Source: Verrucomicrobiia bacterium
GTDB taxonomy: Bacteria > Verrucomicrobiota > Verrucomicrobiia > Verrucomicrobiales > Akkermansiaceae
Assembly (NCBI GenBank): GCA_947460915.1
Contig: CANHKJ010000070.1
Coordinates: 1 to 11,523, forward strand
DNA: 11,523 bases
Reading direction: 5' to 3'
Part shown: positions 1-8,421 of the stretch, piece after piece
How the letters are laid out: each line of letters starts with the position of its first letter
How positions within the stretch are numbered: the first letter of the stretch is position 1
Notes under the pieces: generated by a model
The model's input: the letters and a program-made list of their open reading frames with translations, nothing else
Told to the model about the DNA's origin: nothing
Databases searched by the model: none
Translations under genes and position numbers: made by a program

Positions 1-437
1 GTGAGGTTGATGGTTCCGCTTTGCGTCCATGTAGTGCCGTTTGTCGAGCTAAAGCCCGTGATGGCTGAACCTGAGCGCACCAGTCGCACCCAGCGATCGC
101 CGGTGGACCAGGGGTTTTGGGTGACGGTGCCTGCTCCGCCGTTGGTGGTGCGCGTGGCCCAGATGTAGTTGGTAAATGAGGTGCCGATGAATGCTTGGGC
201 CGTGCCCGATGCGGTCCCTTGGCGAATCACGAGGCCGACGCGTTCGCTGGTGCTGCCCTGCGCATCATTGCAGGTGACTTTGGCAATCATTTCGAAATCC
301 CCTACGAAGGGCATCGCACCGAAGGATCCGACGTCATTGGTTTGTGTGCTGAAGGCGCGACCACCTACAGAGACCGTGTAGGTGCCAGTTGTGGCGTTAA
401 ATGATTGCGTACTCGGAGGGTTGGTGCTGCCGAGGTC
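1..437 (-). repeat. Concanavalin-A/LamG-like domain, copy 3 (cut by the window edge)
   Basis: This is residues 2628 to at least 2772. It begins WQDLGSTN, contains RVGLVIRQG and RWVRLVRSG, and reaches TTWTQSGTINL at the edge. It is in the normal order. It follows a PKD-like domain, as copy 2 does, so PKD-like plus concanavalin-like appears as a two-domain module used twice. Its last strands lie outside the window. Confidence 0.75.
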
Positions 438-3400
438 TTGCCATGTGGGCGAAAATACGGTGGGGACGTTGACGTGGACGGTGACGTCATCGCTTGTCGA
501 TTGCTGGCCATCGGATGCTGTGAGGCGGAGCATATAGGTGCCTGATGCGGAGAAAAGGGCTGCTGTCGCGGGAAGGTTGGGCGTTTCAAATGTGACTGTG
601 CCTGGGCCGCTGACTTTGTTCCATTCTTGCGTGAGCAGTGCGGGGGTAGGCGTGCCGTCATCATTGACTTCGGCACTGAGAATGATTCCCACAGCTGCGG
701 GAATGGCCACGGTCGAGGCAGTCGGGCTGGTGATGTTGACGATGGGTGGTGAGTCATCGTCCTCGATGGTGAAGTTGACGGTATCGGGTGAGCCGATCAA
801 GTAACCGCCGCTGTTGATGGTGATTTCCAAGGTTTCGGGCCCCTCTAACAACGTATCGTTGATTGGTAGAATCGACAAGGTGGCAGATGTTTGGCCATCG
901 GGAATGATGATGGATCCTGTGAGGGTGGCATAGTCTGCGGCCGTTGCTGTTCCGGTGATGGTGTAGTTGACCGTGAGATCGCCAAGGTTGGTTAGGCGGT
1001 TGAACGTGCATGAGGCGGGATTGCTGCCCGTTTCTGAAATGATCGAATCGGTAGCGGTCAAGGTGACGGTTTGTGAGGTGGCGCTGACGTTAAGGTCATC
1101 GTAGGTTTTGACAAAGCCATCATCGGCAAGGAGGCGGAGCGCGTAGGTGCCCTCGGTGGAGAAAAGGACTTCCGATTGTGCGGCATTCGGTGTGGCAAAT
1201 GTCGCCGTGCCGGGTCCGCTGAGTTGTTGCCATGTGTAGCTGACGTTGGCTGGGAGATTGGGCAAGTTATCATCCGAGGTGACGCTGGTGAGATTTGCGA
1301 TGAGAGAGGTGACTGATTGATCGGCGCCGACGGCTACTAGTGGCGCTTTGTTTGCTGCGGTTGAGGTCACGGTGAGATTGTCAAATGTCACACTCGCAGT
1401 GCCGGAAGATGTGTTCGAGCAGAGGGTGAAACCGATAAAATACTGTGATGGCATGGTGATGGTCTGCGCGGTGCCTTCTTGCGTCCATGTGATGCCATCA
1501 GCGGAGCGGAAAGCGGAAATCAGGTCGCCAGTTTTGACGAGTCTTACCCAATAAGGCGCGGTGAGTGCGGCAGTATTGCTATTGGAGGTACTGCCTCCTG
1601 TGCTCGTGCGATATTGATAGGCCATGCCATTGGATGGGGTCATGACGGCCGATGCTTGTTTGGCATTCGGCTCCGTGGTGGAACGGATTTGCACGCCAGC
1701 CTTCGACCAACCAGCGGTGGTGCCAGTGATCGAAACGACGCGTGCACTGATGGTGCAATCGCCGCTGTGGGCTTGGAAGGTTGTGAAAACGTTGTCGGCC
1801 GTGCCCCACAAGTCTCCGGTGCGTGCCGTGAGTGTGTGAGCGCCAGCATTCTCGTTGTATGTTCCGCTGACACCAAGCGTGCCGACATCGCGACCGATCA
1901 GTGCATCAGTGCCGCCGACTCGGATGACGACATCGCGCGTGCGGCTCAGGGATCCATCCGTTGCGCTCAAGCGCAGAACGTATCGGCCATCGGCAGAAAA
2001 TGAGGCACCTGTGGTGGTTGAGGTGGCGGATGCAAATGTCACCGTGCCTGGGCCGCTGACTTTGCTCCATTGTGTAGCAAGAGGATTTGGCAAGCCATCA
2101 TCGGTCACCGTGGCTTCTAACAAAATTGCCTGTGCGGATGGCAACACTGCAGCTTGTGCGACGGGTGAAAGGATGGTGACCACAGGAGCAACATCGTTGT
2201 CTTCGATCGATACACCAGCATAAGAAGAGCTACTCAAGGTGTAGGAAGCGGATGAGCTGAGCGTGACCAAAATGAATTCTCCGCCTTCTTGAAGGAGATC
2301 ATCGATCGGAGTGATGGTGATGTTTGCCGAGCTTGCGCCGGCGGGGATGGTAACGTTAGTGCCGATGGAAACGAAGTCGCTGCCCGATGTAGCCGAACCG
2401 CTGATGGTGAAATTGACCGTCAGCGCATTTGTTGTCGAACCGACACGGGAAACGGTCAGTAACCCTGTGCCGACTCCGGTCTCGGTAGCGGTTCCATCAG
2501 CGATCGTAATGCTAACCACGGGACTATCGTCGTCTAACAAATTCACGGTGGCAGAACTCGGTGAACCGATGCTGTAAGCCGCATTAGCAGCGAGAGTGAG
2601 AATGATGGTTTCCGTGCTTTCGAGTGTGGCATCGTTGAGGCTGTTGACGGGGATTTGCGTTGAAGTTTCGCCAGCAGGGATGGTGACACTGCTACCGAGA
2701 GAGCTGTAATCCACGCCTGAAGTGGCGGTGCCGCTGATGGTGAAATTCACGGTCAATGGAGCTGCGGTAGCGCCGGCGCGGGTGATGGTGAATTGACCTG
2801 GGTCAGAATTTTCGGTGGCAGAGTTGTCATTGGCGGTGACGCTGAGGACGGGGAAATCGTCATCGAGAACTGTCAGCGTGTGCAATGATTTCGCTCCGAG
2901 TGTGGCGCCTGTGGGCGCAGTTAAGGTGACGGCAAGTGTTTCCGATGTTTCCTCTAACAAATCGTTGACGATGGCGTGTGGGATCACCAAGGCCGTATCG
3001 CCAGGGGCAAATGTCAGCGTGCCTGAGGTGAGTGTGTAATCCGTTTCTGCAGTGGCGGTGCCAGCGGTGACTGCGTAGTTGACGGAGATCGCTTGATCCA
3101 TTTGGCGATTGAGCGTGACGAGTAGATCGGCGGCAGGTGCGGACTCCGCCGATGAGGTCGCGGCTTTGGCGAATTCAATTTTCGGCAAAGGATTCACTGT
3201 TGTGTTATCGCTGATGGCGAGCGTATGCGAGGTGCGCGTGCCAAAGCCTGCTCCAGTCACACGGCGCAAACTGAGAGTAGCGTATTCGGTGGATTCGATG
3301 ATATTGTCATTGATGACCTTGATGCGAAAGGTTTTCGATGTTTCGCCGGGAGCAAAGGTCAGCGTGAGAGTTTTTTGCGGGACATTCGCTTCATCTAACA

Positions 3401-6400
3401 AGCCGTAATCTACCATATCGGCAAGGGCACCAGTAGCTGTGGTGGGTCGGTATTGAAATGCGACACTGTTCGAGGGCGAGACGCAAGTGAATGCTTGAGG
3501 CGTGCGTGGGTAGAGTGTGCTGCGAATCATCACGCCTGCCTTCGCGGATGTAGACGTGTTGGTTTGGCTGGTGACGCGGGCGGTGATGGTGGTATCGCCT
3601 TCGATTTCCTGATAGACGTAGTGAAATTCATCCGTGCTGTTCCAGACATCGGTGCCACTACCATTGACCGTAAACGTCCCTGCGCTCTGTGAGTATGAAC
3701 CCGCGATGCCGACTGCGCCGATGTCTTGATTTTTCCAAACGCCTGAAGCGCCTGTGATGCTGACATTGGTGAAAGTAGCTGTGCACAAGGCGGCATTGTT
3801 TAGGGCGCACGAGAAAAGCCCGACGTAGGCTTTTTGTCCCATGGGAATGGTCTGCGTGGTGCCGACTTGCGTCCACGCAGTGCCATCGGCGGAACGGAAT
3901 GAGGATATGCTTTCACCACTGCGTACTAAGCGAACCCAGTAAGGGACGGCGAGACCTGTGCTGTTGACATTGGTCATGTTTGAGCTGCCGCTATTGGCAT
4001 ACACTTCCACGGTGACAGGGCTGGCCGATGCACCGCTGAGGTTGACGGTGATGTTGCGGTATTGCTCTTCACCAGGTGCTGCACTTGAATCAGAAGCCTC
4101 TAACACCCGACTACCACTTTGAGCAAATTGCACACCGAGGGGCATTGCTTCATTGTCTTCAATCCACACGTTCGCGTTGTTGATGCCGATGCTGTATTCC
4201 GATGCAGTAGCAGACGTGACTTGCACGATGACTGTTTCGAATCCCTCCTGCACGGTATCGTTGGTGATGGTGAGGTCAACATTTACGCCATCGGCGCCAT
4301 CGGGTATCACTACCGTTCCGGGAAGCGTGGTGAAATCGACACCATTGGTGGCGGTGCCCGTCACGGTGTAGTTGACCGTGAGTGCACCAGTGGTGACAGC
4401 ACTGAAATCTTTGTCGCGTCGGTAGAACCAGACTTTTCCGTTGGTCGATCCTTCTTTGGGTGATGAATTGTAGGCGTCGACACCGACGATCACGTTCGAT
4501 CCATCGTTGTCGCGAATGTAGAGAGTGGCCGTGTCATCGCCATAGAAAACATACGCGGGATCAGAGTTGAGCGTGACGATGATGGTTTCGGCATTTTCTA
4601 ACAAAGCGTCATCGGTGACACTGATCGGAACGGCAACGGTTGTCAGCGCGCCCGCGGTCGTGGTCACATTGGTCGTGCCAGAAATGCTCGTATAATCTGC
4701 GCCATTGGTCGCGGTGCCGCTGATGGTATATTTCACCGCGACAGTTCCTGCTGTAGGGCTGGTGACGCGGAGTTGGAATGAACCATTGTTGCCCTCAGCG
4801 ATGGATCCATCGTTGACGCCGATGCCGACATGAGCGCGGGAACCATCGTTGTCGGCGATGGTAACAGTCGCTTTGTTGGCTGTGCCAACTTGATAAATGC
4901 CATTGCTGGAAGAGCCGATTTGCAGGACCACAGGTTCAGCAACTTCGCCATGGGCGTCATCGTAGGGGGTGATCACGACTGATGCTGCACTTTGCCCCGC
5001 AGGGATTGTGACGGCACCGGGCAGAACTTCGTAGTCTTGTCCATGCACGGCACGCCCAGCTACGCTATAAAACACGGTGAGTGGATCGTTGGTGGTGCCT
5101 GTGCGACGGATCACGAAAATCCCTTGGTCTAGGGAAGCTTCCGCAGCATTCGCATCGGCGGCCTCGATGCTCACCACGGCAATGTCATCGTCCATGATGC
5201 TTGCCGTGGCATTGTTCGCTGTGGAGTCGATCAAATAGGCGGCATTGGTGGACAGTGTGAGTTTGACGTCCTCAATGATCTCGGTGAGCGAGTCATTGAT
5301 GGGAGTGAGCGCAACCGTCGCGGAGCTGGCACCAGCAGGAATGGTCACAGAGGGAGTGATTGTCGTGTAGTCGCTGCCATTTCCAGCATTACCCGAAATC
5401 GCAAAATTCACTGTCAGCGGCGAAGTCGTCGCCCCAGTGCGCGTGACAGTCCAAGTAGCACTGCCGCCTGCCTCTTGGGCAAAATCATCGTAGCAGGCGA
5501 TCGAGATTTTTGGCAGCGAAGTGTCGTTATCATTGATGACCTGAGCCGTCACACCATTGCCCGCGATCAAGTAACTGCTGTCGTTTGCCAATTCTAACAC
5601 AATGGTTTCTGGACCCTCGGCAGAAGTGTCGTTGGTGATGTTCGTAGTGACATCGAGAGACGCCGCGCCAGCAGGGATGGTGAAATTCTGATAGACGCCG
5701 TTGGTGACGTAGTCAGGTGAAAAATTGTAGTCCGTTCCCTTCGTGGCAGTGCCGCGTACCACCATCGTGCGCACGACGAGTGCTGATGTCGTCGCCCCCG
5801 TTCGCGTGATGGTAAATTTCCCAGCTGTGCTTCCCTCGGTGCCGTTAGTGGCAGCAATGCTCAGGCGTGGCACCTGCGATGCGGTGAAATTGGCATTTAC
5901 TTGGGAAGGGCCGACGCTGAGTGGATTCGAAAATGTGTTTGAAAATGAATAGCCGTAAGAAAGTGCAGAGAGCGTATAGGTGCCCGCGGAAAGATTGGAG
6001 AGATTGTAGAAACCATCGCTATCGGTGTAGGTGATTTTTCCTGCGCCGTTGCTGATGAGCACATCGGCCACGCCTGTGGAGCCATTGGTAACGCGACCGG
6101 AAATCTGGAAGACAGCTGGATTACCTGCGGTGATCGTCACGGAGCGCACGGCTGTTTTTCCTTTCATGTCGGTGACGCGGCAAATGATCGTTCGCTGCGT
6201 TGCGGAAGCGTAGGTTTTCGAGACAACGGATTGATTGAGCGATTCTGAGCCATCGCCGAAATCCCAGGAGTAGGCGAGAGTGTCGCCATCCGGATCGCTG
6301 GCGGTGGCGGTGTAGGTGACGCTTGCACCCGTTGGCACGAAAAGGCTGGACGCAGTGAGTGCGAGTGTGGGTGCTTGATTGCTGGCGAAGTCACCTTTTT

Positions 6401-8318
6401 GAATCATCACATCGAGCGATGGCGGTGTGGTGGCATTGCGCGCTAGGGGAGTGATGTGTAGTCCTACCTCGTAGTCCGAAAATGTTCGGCCCACGACAAC
6501 ACCCGCATCGTTTTTGTTATCGGGTGATCCCGGTGTGGTATCGATCTGTAAGGCGTTGCCCGCGATGCCAGTCCATGCACCCCACTGAATGCCGAGGCTC
6601 CAGGGTTGATGGGAGCTGATGGAATTGACTCGATAGTCGAGCCAATAGTGGCGACTGGTATCTTTCTGCAACTTGATCGCGTAGCGGTTATTGAGATCGA
6701 GTACAGGTTGATCGAAGGCATGAATGCGATAGAGTCCCGATTGCGGTTCGGTGTAAATGTTGCGCGCGGTGAGCCACTTCAACTTGTTTTTCGCAAAGGT
6801 ATTGTAGTGGCCTTTTTCGTTCACGCCATAGGCATTGCCCATCACGTCGAATTGATGGCCATATTCTTGATTCGCTCCCGTGCCGATCGCACTTTGGCCA
6901 CTGGTATCCCAGAAATTCGCATGTGCCAACCCAAGGGAGTGACCGATTTCATGAATCAATACGGCAAGTCCCTCGTCAAATACCCAGACGCTATCGCCGC
7001 CGCCCCAACCGCCCGCGCCGCGCGTGACACCGCCGGAGTAACGCATGACGATGCAGTCGTAGTTCGCGGAATCGTAGCCCAATCGACGAGCTTCTTCTCG
7101 TCCATGGGTTTGCATCAATCCGAGGCCATCGACTTCGGCATCCTTGGCCAAATACCAGGTGGATGTGTGTGGCATCACGATGGTCGGTGTGACTGCCCAA
7201 GTCATCGATAGTTTTCCGTAGGAGTTTTCTTGGTAGTATTTGTCTGCCTTGTGCATCAATTCCTCACAGGCGGTGCGTGAGCCTGGCTCGCGCATGTGAT
7301 CGGGAAAGGCTGCGCGGATGAAAAGCACGCGCAAGTTACCTTTCACACCGATGCCAGTGGTGATGATGTTTTGTGCTCCTGCTGGTCCACCTTGGCCTGC
7401 AATCACCGCTTGCTCATAGACGACTGTGTGCGAGCCATCACAGAGGTAGACGATTTTTCCTGCTACTTCTACCGCGGGCTCTTCAGCGGAATACGTTTCG
7501 TTCGCCGCAGCTTTCGCCGTGCTCTTTTCGGAAACGGGGCACCAATCTTGTTTTTCTACATTGGCGGCGATGCGTTCGCCATCTTCGAGTGGACGAAGCG
7601 GGCTCTCGGCTACGGCGAATTGTCGATCGATGGCGACGCCCCAGACTTTCGCTTCGCGCAAAAAATGATCGTCTTTGCGTGTGCCATAGACGTTGGCAAA
7701 GAGCGACAACTCACCATCAGCGGAAGCAAACATCGGTTGCGAAAAAACTTCGTTCGGCAAGCGGGCTTCGCCTTCTTGTGGCATGCGAAACATCACGCGA
7801 TAATCGCCACTCGCCGAGACACGTTTTTCGAGTTGTGCGATGATCGACTCGGGCAAGTCCTGACGATCCACGATCGGCACGGCATTTTTCAAGGCGAGTT
7901 CTGGGTTTGCTTGAATGAGAGTTTTGAAATGGGCACGACGCGCGATCGCCAATTCTACGCCCTTGGCCTCCATCGCACGACGCTCCTGCGGTGATGCGTT
8001 TTTCCACTCCTTGGTCCACTGAGAAAAGGCCTCGATTGCCGAAAAATCCACCTCTTCGATTTGCGGTTTGATCAAGCGCTGAGGAAATGTTTCGCGCACA
8101 TTCGCCGTTGGCGTGGCCGTTTTGAATGCTGCGGCAGCTGTGGTAGCATTCGCTTCACGGTCCTGAGGCACATCTGCGATGATCTCTGGCAATGCAGGAT
8201 GAGATCTTTCGTTAGCCTGTGCTTGCTTAGCAGCATGCGTCGGCTCCTTTTCACTGAGGAAAAAAAAGAGTGCGATCAGGGCGCAACAAATCGCGGCAAA
8301 AAAGGGTTTTTTGGTCAT
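1..8318 (-). CDS. Giant secreted metallopeptidase with Calx-beta, PKD and concanavalin-like repeats (3' end beyond the window)
   Basis: The frame stays open from ATG at 8318 to base 1, at least 2772 codons. An in-frame TAG 18 bases upstream, with no other start codon between, fixes the start. Residues 1-29 form a signal peptide (MTKKPFF, then a hydrophobic core, ending THA). Residues 30-320 resemble a propeptide. Residues 325-645 are a zinc peptidase of gametolysin/M11 or M6 type, with HEIGHSLGLAH at 456-466 and Met-turn M493. Then come PKD (647-735), a carboxypeptidase-regulatory-like domain (737-815), five Calx-beta repeats (816-1391), an interrupted Calx-beta (1396-1710), three Calx-beta (1712-2041), PKD-like (2042-2143), concanavalin/LamG-like (2144-2319), PKD-like (2324-2414), Calx-beta (2416-2522), PKD-like (2523-2622) and a concanavalin-like domain cut by the edge (2628 on). 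Many Calx-beta units end in DDD or DND, as in calcium-binding versions. The C-terminal sorting signal is not visible. Substrate is unknown; adhesion or extracellular degradation is inference. Confidence 0.96.
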   Translation of the reverse strand, partial: MTKKPFFAAICCALIALFFFLSEKEPTHAAKQAQANERSHPALPEIIADVPQDREANATTAAAAFKTATPTANVRETFPQRLIKPQIEEVDFSAIEAFSQWTKEWKNASPQERRAMEAKGVELAIARRAHFKTLIQANPELALKNAVPIVDRQDLPESIIAQLEKRVSASGDYRVMFRMPQEGEARLPNEVFSQPMFASADGELSLFANVYGTRKDDHFLREAKVWGVAIDRQFAVAESPLRPLEDGERIAANVEKQDWCPVSEKSTAKAAANETYSAEEPAVEVAGKIVYLCDGSHTVVYEQAVIAGQGGPAGAQNIITTGIGVKGNLRVLFIRAAFPDHMREPGSRTACEELMHKADKYYQENSYGKLSMTWAVTPTIVMPHTSTWYLAKDAEVDGLGLMQTHGREEARRLGYDSANYDCIVMRYSGGVTRGAGGWGGGDSVWVFDEGLAVLIHEIGHSLGLAHANFWDTSGQSAIGTGANQEYGHQFDVMGNAYGVNEKGHYNTFAKNKLKWLTARNIYTEPQSGLYRIHAFDQPVLDLNNRYAIKLQKDTSRHYWLDYRVNSISSHQPWSLGIQWGAWTGIAGNALQIDTTPGSPDNKNDAGVVVGRTFSDYEVGLHITPLARNATTPPSLDVMIQKGDFASNQAPTLALTASSLFVPTGASVTYTATASDPDGDTLAYSWDFGDGSESLNQSVVSKTYASATQRTIICRVTDMKGKTAVRSVTITAGNPAVFQISGRVTNGSTGVADVLISNGAGKITYTDSDGFYNLSNLSAGTYTLSALSYGYSFSNTFSNPLSVGPSQVNANFTASQVPRLSIAATNGTEGSTAGKFTITRTGATTSALVVRTMVVRGTATKGTDYNFSPDYVTNGVYQNFTIPAGAASLDVTTNITNDTSAEGPETIVLELANDSSYLIAGNGVTAQVINDNDTSLPKISIACYDDFAQEAGGSATWTVTRTGATTSPLTVNFAISGNAGNGSDYTTITPSVTIPAGASSATVALTPINDSLTEIIEDVKLTLSTNAAYLIDSTANNATASIMDDDIAVVSIEAADANAAEASLDQGIFVIRRTGTTNDPLTVFYSVAGRAVHGQDYEVLPGAVTIPAGQSAASVVITPYDDAHGEVAEPVVLQIGSSSNGIYQVGTANKATVTIADNDGSRAHVGIGVNDGSIAEGNNGSFQLRVTSPTAGTVAVKYTISGTATNGADYTSISGTTNVTTTAGALTTVAVPISVTDDALLENAETIIVTLNSDPAYVFYGDDTATLYIRDNDGSNVIVGVDAYNSSPKEGSTNGKVWFYRRDKDFSAVTTGALTVNYTVTGTATNGVDFTTLPGTVVIPDGADGVNVDLTITNDTVQEGFETVIVQVTSATASEYSIGINNANVWIEDNEAMPLGVQFAQSGSRVLEASDSSAAPGEEQYRNITVNLSGASASPVTVEVYANSGSSNMTNVNSTGLAVPYWVRLVRSGESISSFRSADGTAWTQVGTTQTIPMGQKAYVGLFSCALNNAALCTATFTNVSITGASGVWKNQDIGAVGIAGSYSQSAGTFTVNGSGTDVWNSTDEFHYVYQEIEGDTTITARVTSQTNTSTSAKAGVMIRSTLYPRTPQAFTCVSPSNSVAFQYRPTTATGALADMVDYGLLDEANVPQKTLTLTFAPGETSKTFRIKVINDNIIESTEYATLSLRRVTGAGFGTRTSHTLAISDNTTVNPLPKIEFAKAATSSAESAPAADLLVTLNRQMDQAISVNYAVTAGTATAETDYTLTSGTLTFAPGDTALVIPHAIVNDLLEETSETLAVTLTAPTGATLGAKSLHTLTVLDDDFPVLSVTANDNSATENSDPGQFTITRAGATAAPLTVNFTISGTATSGVDYSSLGSSVTIPAGETSTQIPVNSLNDATLESTETIILTLAANAAYSIGSPSSATVNLLDDDSPVVSITIADGTATETGVGTGLLTVSRVGSTTNALTVNFTISGSATSGSDFVSIGTNVTIPAGASSANITITPIDDLLQEGGEFILVTLSSSASYTLSSSSYAGVSIEDNDVAPVVTILSPVAQAAVLPSAQAILLEATVTDDGLPNPLATQWSKVSGPGTVTFASATSTTTGASFSADGRYVLRLSATDGSLSRTRDVVIRVGGTDALIGRDVGTLGVSGTYNENAGAHTLTARTGDLWGTADNVFTTFQAHSGDCTISARVVSITGTTAGWSKAGVQIRSTTEPNAKQASAVMTPSNGMAYQYRTSTGGSTSNSNTAALTAPYWVRLVKTGDLISAFRSADGITWTQEGTAQTITMPSQYFIGFTLCSNTSSGTASVTFDNLTVTSTAANKAPLVAVGADQSVTSLIANLTSVTSDDNLPNLPANVSYTWQQLSGPGTATFATPNAAQSEVLFSTEGTYALRLLADDGFVKTYDDLNVSATSQTVTLTATDSIISETGSNPASCTFNRLTNLGDLTVNYTITGTATAADYATLTGSIIIPDGQTSATLSILPINDTLLEGPETLEITINSGGYLIGSPDTVNFTIEDDDSPPIVNITSPTASTVAIPAAVGIILSAEVNDDGTPTPALLTQEWNKVSGPGTVTFETPNLPATAALFSASGTYMLRLTASDGQQSTSDDVTVHVNVPTVFSPTWQDLGSTNPPSTQSFNATTGTYTVSVGGRAFSTQTNDVGSFGAMPFVGDFEMIAKVTCNDAQGSTSERVGLVIRQGTASGTAQAFIGTSFTNYIWATRTTNGGAGTVTQNPWSTGDRWVRLVRSGSAITGFSSTNGTTWTQSGTINL
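1362..1889 (-). repeat. Concanavalin-A/LamG-like domain, copy 2 (normal order)
   Basis: This is residues 2144-2319 of the giant protein. It starts DVGTLG and carries KAGVQIRST, YQYR, PYWVRLVKTG and FRSADGITWTQ, ending VTFDNLTV. The family is often found in secreted proteins of Verrucomicrobia and Planctomycetes and is related to DUF1349-like beta-sandwiches; carbohydrate binding is possible but not shown. It serves as the internal reference that exposes the permuted order of copy 1. PKD-like domains flank it on both sides. Confidence 0.8.
2196..5873 (-). repeat. Array of Calx-beta repeats (nine, one of them interrupted)
   Basis: Residues 816-2041 hold repeats of about 105-115 residues. They share the pattern TVNFTISGTAT, then DY, then VTIPAG, then an NDxxxE turn, and usually end in an acidic DDD or DND. 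Approximate starts are 816, 935, 1046, 1160, 1274, 1396 (split), 1712, 1822 and 1932. A further unit lies outside the array at 2416-2522. Calx-beta domains are known as calcium-binding or adhesive beta-sandwiches. The units differ strongly in DNA sequence, so most duplications look old. Confidence 0.9.
3435..3986 (-). other. Circularly permuted concanavalin-like domain inserted in a Calx-beta domain
   Basis: This is residues about 1445-1628. The C-terminal half of the domain (PYWVRLVRSG, then FRSADGTAWTQVG, then ATFTNVSITG, about 1445-1524) comes first. A short linker (ASGVWKNQ) follows, and then the N-terminal half (DIGAVGIAGSYS, then AKAGVMIRST, then VAFQYR, 1532-1628). In the second copy of this domain (2144-2319) the order is the usual one: DVG, KAGVQIRST, YQYR, PYWVRLVKTG, FRSADGITWTQ, VTFDNLTV. 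The flanks are the first half of a Calx-beta (1396-1444, ending VTVEVYANSG) and its second half (from 1629, TGALADMVDYG through NDNIIESTE). See the matching finding. Confidence 0.75.
6384..7346 (-). other. Zinc metallopeptidase domain (gametolysin/M11- or M6-like metzincin)
   Basis: This is residues about 325-645 of the giant protein. The domain opens with a strand reading LRVLFIRAAFPD. The zinc site is HEIGHSLGLAH, giving H456, H460 and H466 as ligands and E457 as general base. A Met-turn follows, DVMGN with M493, and then a segment KNKLKWL, which is common after the active site in M11/M6 relatives. All key residues are present, so the enzyme is predicted to be active. The third zinc ligand spacing and the Met-turn place it among metzincins. 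Whether it is M11, M6 or an unnamed relative cannot be decided by eye. Confidence 0.85.
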
Positions 8319-8333
8319 TTGATGGTAGCTCCC

Positions 8334-8361
8334 ATTCTACGGGCTTCCAACGGCAAGTCAA
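8334..8361 (-). promoter_or_regulatory. Sigma-70-type promoter of the giant gene
   Basis: On the minus strand, TTGACT (8361-8356) and TAGAAT (8339-8334) are separated by 16 bases. Each hexamer matches 5 of 6 consensus positions. The predicted transcription start is near 8326-8327, only about 8 bases before the ATG at 8318. The purine stretch GGGAG (8333-8329) would then lie upstream of the transcript, and the mRNA would be nearly leaderless. No other obvious element is seen in the 103-base gap 8319-8421. Confidence 0.55.
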
Positions 8362-8421
8362 CGGAGATTTCCGCTCCTGCGTCAAACGATCATACAGTTT
8401 TTTGCGAGTGAGTCGCGGGGA

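Noticed and set aside
91..101. GCGATCGC palindrome (also near 7940), like the cyanobacterial HIP1 repeat
   Set aside because: Only two copies were noticed in 11.5 kb, far below HIP1 density, and the gene content does not suggest a cyanobacterium.
1479..2003. Plus-strand open frame of 174 codons, rich in Cys and Ala
   Set aside because: It is antisense to the concanavalin-like copy 2 and a PKD-like domain, and its composition is that of a mirrored coding frame.
6606..7211. Plus-strand open frame of 201 codons
   Set aside because: It overlaps the zinc-binding peptidase motif on the other strand. Its sequence shows no family features, so it is a shadow frame.
7296..7994. Plus-strand open frame of 232 codons
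   Set aside because: It lies antisense to the propeptide and peptidase part of the giant gene. It has no recognisable domain, and the opposite frame encodes a clear protein family.
8400..8421. Possible hairpin GCGA/TCGC after the beta-barrel stop codon
   Set aside because: The stem is only four pairs and is followed by A residues rather than T on the gene strand, so it is not a convincing terminator.
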